6,509 bases of DNA. Origin: an uncultured Phascolarctobacterium sp. GTDB lineage: Bacteria; Bacillota; Negativicutes; Acidaminococcales; Acidaminococcaceae. The stretch covers positions 1 through 6,509 of the forward strand of contig USBG01000094.1 in assembly GCA_900552855.1 (NCBI GenBank), read 5' to 3'. Each line of letters opens with the position of its first letter. Within the stretch, counting starts at the first letter, position 1. Below the pieces are notes generated by a model. It was given only the letters and a program-made list of their open reading frames with translations, ran no database searches and was not told where the DNA came from. Below are positions 1 through 4,948 of the stretch, in pieces. Both the position numbers and the translations under genes were made by a program.

Positions 1-1110
1 ATTCCTTGTATCGTAGGTACTAAGAGCCGTGGCGAAGCTGCTACCACCACCATCCAAGATGGTATTGATGTAACTGTTGACGCTACTCATGGCGTTGTAT
101 ATGAAGGTATCATCGAAGAGCCTAAGAAAGAACAAGCTCAACAACAAGTTGTTGCTGCTGAGTACTTCCCGCCCACTGGCACCAAGATTTATATGAACCT
201 GGGTGACCCTGAGCTGGCTGAGAAATACGCTGATCTGCCTTGCGATGGTATCGGCCTGATGCGCGAAGAGTTCATCTGGACCACCTACATCCATGAGCAT
301 CCGCTGTATCTGATCAAAACCGGTCATCCGGAAAAGGTTGTTGACCAACTGGCTGAAGGCATGCGTCAAGTTTGCCAAGCTATGGCACCCCGTCCGGTAA
401 CCCTGCGTTTCTCTGACTTCAAATCTTCTGAATATCGCGATTTGAAGGGTGGCGACGAGTTCGAACCCTACGAACCCTCTGCACTGCTTGGCTGGCGCGG
501 CGCTTCCCGTTACTATGATCCTAAATACATCGAAGCATTCAAACTGGAATGCATGGCTGTTCGCAAAGTTCGCGAAGAGTTTGGCCTGAAAAATCTGAAC
601 GTTATGATTCCGTTCTGCCGTAACGTAGAGGAATGCGAAAAGGTTGTTAACATCATGGCTGACTGCGGCCTGCGTCGTGGTAAGGACTTCAAGGTTTGGC
701 TGATGGCTGAAATTCCTTCCAACATCATCCTGGCTGACCAATTCAACCAATTCGTTGATGGTTACTCCATTGGCTCCAACGACCTGACCATGCTGGTACT
801 GGGCTGCGACCGTGACAACGACACAGTATCCCATATCTATGACGAACGCAACCTGGCAGTACGTCGTGCAATCCGTCACCTGATTGACGTTGCTCACAAA
901 GCTGGCAAAACCGTGTCTATCTGCGGTCAAGCTCCGTCCGTATATCCTGAATTCTGCGAGTTCCTGATTAAGAGCGGTATCGACAGCATGTCCGTTAACC
1001 CGGATACTGTTAAATTCACCAAAAAACTGGCTGCTCACATCGAGCAACGCATTCTGCTTGACTCCCTCACTGGCCGTGGCCGTGTAGAAGCAGAAGATTT
1101 GGAATGGTAA
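1..1110 (+). CDS. ppsA: Phosphoenolpyruvate synthase (pyruvate, water dikinase), C-terminal part; 5' end outside window
   Basis: The reading frame is open from base 1 to the TAA at 1108-1110, giving 369 residues of a protein usually near 800. The enzyme converts pyruvate, ATP and water to PEP, AMP and phosphate in the cytoplasm, for gluconeogenesis. Residues 1-45 are the end of the swivelling phosphohistidine domain (IPCIVGT, then VTVDATHGVVYEG); the catalytic His lies upstream of the window. The rest is the PEP/pyruvate TIM barrel: GIGLMREEF, TLRFSDFKSSEYRDL, LGWRGASRYY, MAEIPSN, GYSIGSNDLT, and ICGQAPS with the catalytic Cys at residue 308 (bases 922-924), ending with GIDSMSVNPDTV. Substrate-binding Arg, Glu, Asn-Asp and Cys positions appear present. 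One oddity is Met at residue 264, where the family's NDLTQ motif has Gln. Codons are strongly biased (CTG, GGT, AAC, CGT), unlike the AT-rich genes downstream, which suggests high expression. PPDK is less likely because the SDFKSSEY and ICGQAPS signatures are of PEP synthase type. Confidence 0.95.
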   Translation: MPCIVGTKSRGEAATTTIQDGIDVTVDATHGVVYEGIIEEPKKEQAQQQVVAAEYFPPTGTKIYMNLGDPELAEKYADLPCDGIGLMREEFIWTTYIHEHPLYLIKTGHPEKVVDQLAEGMRQVCQAMAPRPVTLRFSDFKSSEYRDLKGGDEFEPYEPSALLGWRGASRYYDPKYIEAFKLECMAVRKVREEFGLKNLNVMIPFCRNVEECEKVVNIMADCGLRRGKDFKVWLMAEIPSNIILADQFNQFVDGYSIGSNDLTMLVLGCDRDNDTVSHIYDERNLAVRRAIRHLIDVAHKAGKTVSICGQAPSVYPEFCEFLIKSGIDSMSVNPDTVKFTKKLAAHIEQRILLDSLTGRGRVEAEDLEW

Positions 1111-1133
1111 TTCACTTACAATAGTTAACTAAG

Positions 1134-1162
1134 TTGACTCATTAATTCCAATATAGTATAAT
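1134..1162 (+). promoter_or_regulatory. Sigma-70 type promoter upstream of the prepilin peptidase operon
   Basis: TTGACT (1134-1139) and TATAAT (1157-1162) are separated by exactly 17 bases, a near-consensus housekeeping promoter in the 160-base gap after ppsA. Transcription should begin near 1168-1170, about 100 bases before the chosen GTG start of the prepilin peptidase. The initiation point lies only a few bases before a strong terminator-like hairpin, so this promoter's output may be attenuated or the hairpin may act as a 5' stabiliser. The spacing and match are seen directly; activity is inferred. Confidence 0.75.
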
Positions 1163-1175
1163 CAATTTACAATCT

Positions 1176-1221
1176 AGTCCCTGTCTTTAACGTAGTTGAA
1201 GTACAGGGACTTTCTTTATTT
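1176..1221 (+). terminator. Intrinsic terminator hairpin after ppsA, inside the next operon's leader
   Basis: AGTCCCTGT (1176-1184) pairs perfectly with ACAGGGACT (1203-1211). The stem continues as CTTTAAC (1185-1191) with GTTGAAG (1195-1201), with one G-U pair, one bulged T at 1202 and a three-base GTA loop. A T-rich run (TTTCTTTATTT) follows from 1211. This is the form of a Rho-independent terminator and most simply ends ppsA transcripts. It lies downstream of the 1134-1162 promoter, so pil-gene transcripts must also read through it. Confidence 0.8.
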
Positions 1222-1253
1222 ATATGGCAAATTTTCTCTAAAGAAATTTATTG

Positions 1254-1261
1254 AAGGAGGT
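1254..1261 (+). promoter_or_regulatory. Shine-Dalgarno site fixing the prepilin peptidase start
   Basis: AAGGAGGT is a full anti-16S match placed 9 bases before the in-frame GTG at 1271. No such site precedes the longer in-frame TTG at 1196, which lies inside the terminator hairpin. This makes 1271 the preferred start. Confidence 0.8.
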
Positions 1262-1270
1262 AAAAGTGCT

Positions 1271-1726
1271 GTGGAGATTGTTTTGCTATGTTTATTTGTA
1301 CTAGGCTTACTCTGTCATATCTATACGGATATAAAAGAAATGCTGCTCTATGATATTTTGTCTTTGGTACTCCTTGTAGCTGGCTGCATATATGCCTATT
1401 ATTATGGTGATTTTTTAGACAGTCTTTATGGATTCTTTGCTGCTGGAGGAGGCATGCTATTGCTTTATTATCTTAGCAAAGGTGGTATGGGTGAAGGCGA
1501 TGTAAAGCTAGCTTTTGTGTTAGGTGTATGGCTTGGCTTTTGGAACAGTATAATCTGCTTATTTCTAGCTTTTATAAGTGGTGGCTTGTTTGGCAGTGTT
1601 TTGCTTATAATGCGCAAAAAATCAGGCTGTGATAGGATGCCTTTTGGTCCGTTTTTATGTTTAGGAGGAATTGTAGCACAATTTTATGGACAAAAATTAT
1701 TTAGTTGGTATTTAGGGTATTTTTGA
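1271..1726 (+). CDS. Minimal prepilin peptidase (A24 family), peptidase domain only
   Basis: This 151-residue, highly hydrophobic protein has about five or six membrane segments. It would be the inner-membrane aspartyl protease that removes the leader of type IV prepilins or pseudopilins. The two catalytic Asp of family A24 are visible: Asp20 in YTDIKEMLLYDIL and Asp77 in the signature GGMGEGDVKLAFVLG. A PFGPFLCLGG motif near the C terminus is also typical. The N-terminal methyltransferase domain and zinc-binding Cys pairs of full-length PilD/GspO (about 260-290 residues) are absent, so it may cleave without N-methylating, or the methylase may be encoded elsewhere. The GTG start at 1271 is chosen from the strong AAGGAGGT; an in-frame TTG at 1196 would add 25 residues but falls in the upstream terminator. 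It leads the cluster with pilM/N- and pilO-like genes, 64 bases ahead of the next gene, which supports a pilus or secretion role. A TadV/CpaA-type peptidase is the main alternative. Confidence 0.85.
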   Translation: MEIVLLCLFVLGLLCHIYTDIKEMLLYDILSLVLLVAGCIYAYYYGDFLDSLYGFFAAGGGMLLLYYLSKGGMGEGDVKLAFVLGVWLGFWNSIICLFLAFISGGLFGSVLLIMRKKSGCDRMPFGPFLCLGGIVAQFYGQKLFSWYLGYF

Positions 1727-1790
1727 TTATTTTATTAGAGTGCTTTGGTAAGAAGTCGATAAGTAGCTCTGTGCTTTTTAGGAGTTAAAA

Positions 1791-2870
1791 ATGGATTTTA
1801 TTAAGATTATTAGAGAGAAATTTGATAAAAAAGATAGTGCGCAAGAGCAAATGCTTATATTGGAGCTATCCGAAGCTGCCATAAGAATGGATATTTACCA
1901 GCATGGAGAATTATCGTCTAGAATGATACAGCTGCAGGTTAATATTAATGATGATGGTATTGATAAGTATTTCAATGAGCTAGTAAGAGTATTGCGCAGT
2001 GAACTGTTGTGGCGTGTGGAGGAGGCTGCGGAGGTTGTTTTCCTTCTTCCAGAGAACTGGTGCTATGTTGATAAAATTGAACTCCCTGCAGTTGATAAAC
2101 GAGAGCTGCAGCGTACTTTGGAGTGGGAGCTGGAGCAATATGTGCCTTGGCCTCGTAATAATTACTACTATGATACGCATTGCCTAGGTGATTCTAAGAA
2201 TACATATATGATAGCAGCAGCCTCTCAGTTAATAGTTGACCGATTAATGCAGGTAGGTGAGGAGCTAGCTGTGCAAGTTAAGGAAATAACTACTGCTGTT
2301 TCTACAGATGGTTATTTGGCGGGTAAGGTTCATCCTAATTTGTTGCCACCAAGATATAAACGAAACATACAATATCGTAGTGATATAAAGCTGGCAGAAA
2401 TTATCCTTGCTGTAGCTATTGTTGGTTCTATTGGTCTTGTTGTGGTAGCGCAGGGGGGGCGTTATTGGAATATGGAAAATGTTAATAGTATGCAAAATAG
2501 ATTGCATGCCTTATCTGAGTGGGAGGAGCGAATGGATTGGAGCGAGGCAGCGCAGCATCGTTTGAATCATATGGAACGTATTATAGGCTTAGTACATAAG
2601 GATAAAAAGCCGTTATTGCCACAATTAGAGTTGTGGGGTAGAACTGTTGGTGATAGCTGTTGGCTAGAACGTATAGAAGCAAAGGACAATAATAGTGAGT
2701 TTATTTTGCATGGTAAAGGTGTTAGTCCAGATGTAGTGACTTCTTTTATGGATAAATTAAAAAACAGTGGTTTATATAATAATGTTGAGCTTATAGAAAT
2801 GAAAAGGGAAAACAAAAATACATATGTTGGCTTCGTAGTACGTTTAATGTTAAAGGATGGGGAGAAATGA
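1791..2870 (+). CDS. PilM-PilN fusion (GspL-like) type IV pilus/type II secretion assembly protein
   Basis: This 359-residue protein appears to join two pilus-assembly subunits. Residues about 20-175 resemble the cytoplasmic actin-like part of PilM/GspL, with the pattern LPENW (86-90), DKIELP, then LEWELEQYVPWP, the usual PilM/GspL segment leading into the fold's core. NLLPP (183-187) is the typical PilN entry motif. It is followed by one membrane helix (about 202-221), a helical/coiled segment (about 225-265) and a C-terminal PilN-like domain (about 270-359, with LERIEAKDNNSEFILHGKG). In type IV pili PilM and PilN are separate proteins, whereas GspL of type II secretion has this joined order. 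The cytoplasmic part is short next to a free PilM (about 350 residues), and I see no convincing ATP-binding motif. The start has GGAG six bases upstream of the ATG. The 3' end overlaps pilO by ATGA, so translation is probably coupled. A G7 tract at 2453-2459 lies just after the membrane helix. The domain calls are by eye. Confidence 0.75.
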   Translation: MDFIKIIREKFDKKDSAQEQMLILELSEAAIRMDIYQHGELSSRMIQLQVNINDDGIDKYFNELVRVLRSELLWRVEEAAEVVFLLPENWCYVDKIELPAVDKRELQRTLEWELEQYVPWPRNNYYYDTHCLGDSKNTYMIAAASQLIVDRLMQVGEELAVQVKEITTAVSTDGYLAGKVHPNLLPPRYKRNIQYRSDIKLAEIILAVAIVGSIGLVVVAQGGRYWNMENVNSMQNRLHALSEWEERMDWSEAAQHRLNHMERIIGLVHKDKKPLLPQLELWGRTVGDSCWLERIEAKDNNSEFILHGKGVSPDVVTSFMDKLKNSGLYNNVELIEMKRENKNTYVGFVVRLMLKDGEK

Positions 2871-3460
2871 ATTTGGATAGATGGGAAAAACTTAAAAAGA
2901 CGTGCTTACACTTTTGGAAGGAAAAAATTGTAGACCATATTATGGAGCATGTTATAGGTCTATCTTTACTGGCAGGAGCAGCTTTACTAAGTGTGTGCTG
3001 GGGATTTGTAGCATCGCCTGCTTTAGAGCAATCCTTGCTGCTGAAAGAACAGGAAATAGTTTTAAAGCAACGTATAACTAAGCTTGATAATCTGGCCGCT
3101 AAGGAGGATTATGCTTCCTATGAAAGAAAGCTTCAGCAGGAGTTAAATATTGCGGAAAAAGCAATTGGCAAAAATCCTGATTTAAATAAGGTGTCACAGA
3201 TTATTGTTAAAATGGCAGAACAACAGCTTTTACAGGTTTCTTATTTACATTTACCTGAGGCAGATGCTGTAAAGCGTCATCCTAAGCTGCCCATAGAAGT
3301 TTATCCATTGCGATTATCTATAAAAGGAGACTATTATGCACTAGTACGTTTTGTGGAAAAAGCAGAGGAACATTATCAGCTTAGGGGGATTAGCATAGAG
3401 GGAAATCAGGATGGAAGTGTAACGGCTGAGCTAGAAATTTTAGCACATTCTATGGTTTAA
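2867..3460 (+). CDS. pilO: PilO-like (GspM-like) pilus inner-membrane alignment protein
   Basis: This 197-residue bitopic protein has a short basic cytoplasmic N terminus, one membrane helix (about residues 28-50), and a long charged heptad-like coiled coil (about 53-100, with many Leu, Glu and Lys). It ends in a small alpha/beta domain (about 140-197) containing LRLSIKGDYYALVRFVEKAEEHYQLRGISIEG. The GxYxxLvxFv pattern followed by a strand is characteristic of PilO and related ferredoxin-like domains. PilO pairs with PilN through the coiled coil and periplasmic domain to link the inner-membrane motor to the secretin. The start codon overlaps the previous stop (ATGA), with AAGGA nine bases upstream. 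Length and topology match PilO (about 200 residues). No PilP or PilQ gene follows, which is unusual for a standard pilMNOPQ operon. GspM of type II secretion is the main alternative; the fold is shared. Confidence 0.75.
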   Translation: MNLDRWEKLKKTCLHFWKEKIVDHIMEHVIGLSLLAGAALLSVCWGFVASPALEQSLLLKEQEIVLKQRITKLDNLAAKEDYASYERKLQQELNIAEKAIGKNPDLNKVSQIIVKMAEQQLLQVSYLHLPEADAVKRHPKLPIEVYPLRLSIKGDYYALVRFVEKAEEHYQLRGISIEGNQDGSVTAELEILAHSMV

Positions 3461-3567
3461 TCGTTATAGAAATGCGTATAAAATATGTTAGATTGCAAGG
3501 CTGAGGATAAGAATTAAGGAAAAGTTCCTGCAAAAAGGTAATAAAGTGTAGGTATATAAGGAGATTT

Positions 3568-3594
3568 ATGTTAAATAGCACATATCTTTTGTGA
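3568..3594 (+). other. Eight-codon mini-ORF (possible leader peptide) with good ribosome binding site
   Basis: TAAGGAG ends a few bases before an ATG that encodes MLNSTYLL and stops at TGA (3592-3594). Most of the frame is the left arm of the 3574-3611 hairpin, and the stop forms part of the loop. Ribosome occupancy would therefore block the hairpin. It may be a regulatory leader peptide or chance; no promoter is obvious just upstream. Confidence 0.3.
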
Positions 3595-3611
3595 AAAAGG
3601 TATGTGCTATT
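3574..3611 (+). terminator. Long perfect hairpin after the pil genes, probable terminator
   Basis: Bases 3574-3590 (AATAGCACATATCTTTT) pair with 3595-3611 over 17 positions with a single G-U pair, closing a GTGA (GNRA type) loop. It lies 114 bases after the pilO stop. A run of T is lacking on either side (ATCAATTTA follows), so termination would depend on the A/U-rich base of the stem. It could end the pil transcript in either orientation or act as an RNA structure in a leader. Confidence 0.5.
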
Positions 3612-3642
3612 ATCAATTTATGCTTTAAATAATAGTAAAATA

Positions 3643-3672
3643 TTGCCTAGCCTACAAAATGAGAGTTATAAT
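3643..3672 (+). promoter_or_regulatory. Candidate sigma-70 promoter P1 for the efflux operon
   Basis: TTGCCT (3643-3648) and a perfect TATAAT (3667-3672) are 18 bases apart. Initiation near 3679 would give a leader of about 155 bases before the adaptor gene, containing the small frame at 3688-3744 and the hairpin at 3749-3778. The match is direct observation; use as a promoter is inferred. Confidence 0.55.
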
Positions 3673-3687
3673 AAGATATTAGAATTT

Positions 3688-3744
3688 ATGGAAAGCCAAA
3701 AGTGCAATTTTTTTCAGGAAAAACATAATTATGACATAATTTAG
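3688..3744 (+). other. 18-codon leader ORF candidate upstream of a terminator-like hairpin
   Basis: The ATG at 3688 starts an 18-residue frame (MESQKCNFFQEKHNYDII) ending with TAG at 3742-3744, four bases before the hairpin at 3749. This placement resembles attenuation leader peptides. Against it, no good Shine-Dalgarno precedes the ATG, and the predicted transcript start leaves only about nine bases before it. There is no run of one amino acid. Low confidence. Confidence 0.2.
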
Positions 3745-3748
3745 AGCT

Positions 3749-3778
3749 AAGCTATAGCGTGAAAAGCTGTAGCTTTTT
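3749..3778 (+). terminator. Terminator-like hairpin in the efflux operon leader (possible attenuator)
   Basis: AAGCTATAGC (3749-3758) pairs with GCTGTAGCTT (3766-3775) with one G-U pair and a seven-base loop (GTGAAAA). A run of five T at 3774-3778 follows, shared with the stem end. It is positioned after candidate promoter P1 and before the adaptor gene, so it could terminate P1 transcripts early. Stability is modest. Confidence 0.45.
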
Positions 3779-3795
3779 AACAGTGCTAAAAAATA

Positions 3796-3804
3796 TGCTA
3801 TAGA
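3796..3804 (+). promoter_or_regulatory. Extended -10 element, candidate promoter P2 close to the adaptor gene
   Basis: TGCTATAGA matches the extended -10 form TGnTATAAT at most positions. Only a poor -35 (TTTAAC, 3776-3781) is found 17 bases upstream. A transcript starting near 3811 would have a short leader that avoids the hairpin at 3749-3778. This is a weak call. Confidence 0.35.
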
Positions 3805-3835
3805 ATGATAAATGGTGTAAATGGAGTGGGGAGAA

Positions 3836-4946
3836 ATGAATTTACAGAGCCGTAGGACAAAAATTCTTATTGGTATTATGATTGCTGTGATTTTTATCAT
3901 AAGCTATCGTATTGTAGACAATATTCAGCGTGATCGTGAGCGTGCTGCACGCTTGTCACAGGGGCGTAGTATTAGTGTTGTTACAGCTTATCCTGAGCGT
4001 ATGACTATTGTGCCGAAGCTGGAATTTTCTGGCAGTCTGGATCCAGAATGGCAGGCTGATGTAGCAGCAAAGGTTGATGGACGAATCGAGAAGGTGTATG
4101 TGCGTGAGGGTGATGCTGTAACTAAGGGGCAGGTATTGGCTATTTTAGAGCAAACAGATACTAATGCTAATCTAATTATTGCACAAGGATCTTTTTTAGA
4201 TGCTCAAACAAATCTGCGTAAGGCAGAAACTGATTTGCAACGTTATGAAGAGCTGGTTAAAAGAGGTGCAGTGTCTCAGAAGGCTGTTGACGACTATCGC
4301 TTTGCACGCAGCGGCTAAGCTAGAGTCTGTACGCGGTACCTTACAAGGCATGGAGTCTAAGTCAACAGGAACTGTTTTAGTAGCACCTGAAGATGGTATT
4401 GTGTCTAAACGTTATTATCAAGAGGGCTATTATGCTAAAGCAGGTACACCTATTATTGCTGTAGCAGATATCAGCAGCTTGAAAACCATTATCCATATTC
4501 CTGAGGGACAAATAAGTGGTGTAGATGTAGGTAATGAAGCTGTAATCAAGGTTCCTGCCTATGGTGATAAAAAGATAGTTGGTGAAGTAACACGTATCGC
4601 TCCTGTTGCAGATTTGCCGAGCCATACCTTTGAGGCTGAGGTCAGTGTGGACAATAGCCAGGATTTGCGAGCTGGTATTTATGCAAATGTATCTTTAGTT
4701 GCATTGCCTAAGGAAAATGTGCTTACAATACCCTTAAATGCTATTGTTATGCGTGATGACCAGCAAACAGTTTATGTTGCTAATGCTGAAGGTGTAGTAC
4801 AAAGACGTGTCTTAAATATTGGCTATACCAATGATCAAGTGGCAGAGGTTGTTTCTGGACTTACAGAACAGGATTTAATTGTTATAGAGGGACATCATAA
4901 GCTACGCGAGGGTAGCAAGATTAATCTGGAGAAGGCTGGTAAATAA
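3836..4946 (+). pseudogene. RND efflux periplasmic adaptor (AcrA/HlyD family), frameshifted
   Basis: Two frames together encode one membrane fusion protein, the periplasmic bridge between an RND transporter and an outer-membrane channel. The first frame (3836-4318) gives an N-terminal membrane anchor (about residues 9-26, no lipobox Cys) and the first half of the lipoyl-like domain (AAKVDGRIEKVYVREGDAVTKGQVLAILE, from residue 77). It then enters a coiled-coil hairpin (DAQTNLRKAETDLQRYEELVKRGAVS) and stops at TAA 4316-4318. The next frame resumes with AKLESVRGTLQG, the second lipoyl half (VLVAPEDGIVSKRYYQEGYY), the beta-barrel (LKTIIHIPEGQISGVDVGNEAVIKV) and the membrane-proximal domain, ending at TAA 4944-4946. 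The break needs a one-base excess or a loss of two bases (or eight) near 4305-4318. ATG 3836 is chosen over the in-frame ATG 3821 because TGGAG lies nine bases before it. The neighbouring transporter is intact, so a recent mutation or a sequence error is likely. Confidence 0.85.
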
Positions 4947-4948
4947 TT

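Larger units (their letters stand above)
3461..3835. other. 375-base AT-rich intergenic region between pilO and the efflux operon
   Basis: No convincing protein-coding gene is visible on either strand. The stretch holds a long hairpin at 3574-3611, a candidate promoter at 3643-3672, a second hairpin with a T run at 3749-3778, an extended -10 element at 3796-3804, and two mini reading frames with stops near these hairpins. The sequence GCTATAG occurs at both 3751-3757 and 3797-3803. A 73-codon minus-strand frame (3679-3900) runs across the promoter region and into the adaptor gene and has no family resemblance, so it is not called. Confidence 0.7.

Noticed and set aside
1196..1270. Longer prepilin peptidase starting at TTG 1196, 25 extra residues.
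   Set aside because: The TTG lies in the right half of the terminator hairpin with no ribosome site, whereas GTG 1271 has AAGGAGGT nine bases upstream and begins right at the first membrane helix.
1723..1751. Possible promoter TTGATT-17-TGGTAA before the PilMN gene.
   Set aside because: The -10 match is poor and the 64-base gap fits continued transcription from the peptidase gene.
3821..3835. Adaptor start at ATG 3821.
   Set aside because: There is no Shine-Dalgarno before it. ATG 3836, in the same frame, has TGGAG nine bases upstream and begins a normal short basic N terminus.
2858..3843. 17-base direct repeat TGGGGAGAAATGAATTT at 2858-2874 and 3827-3843, over the pilO and adaptor starts.
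   Set aside because: It is mostly purine-rich ribosome-site sequence plus ATG. The similarity ends at once on both sides, and there is no sign of a mobile element.
3679..3900. 73-codon minus-strand frame over the efflux leader.
   Set aside because: It overlaps the start of the adaptor gene and the leader, has an AT-driven Ile/Phe-rich composition, and resembles no family.
4300..4320. Programmed +1 frameshift at GGC-TAA joining the adaptor halves.
   Set aside because: There is no slippery codon of the prfB type, since the Gly tRNA would not re-pair with GCT, and no stimulatory Shine-Dalgarno. Adaptors of this family are not known to need recoding.
4200..4946. A separate gene starting at ATG 4200.
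   Set aside because: Its first 35 or so residues are the out-of-frame translation of the adaptor's first helix and make no family sense. Similarity to the adaptor begins only at about 4307.
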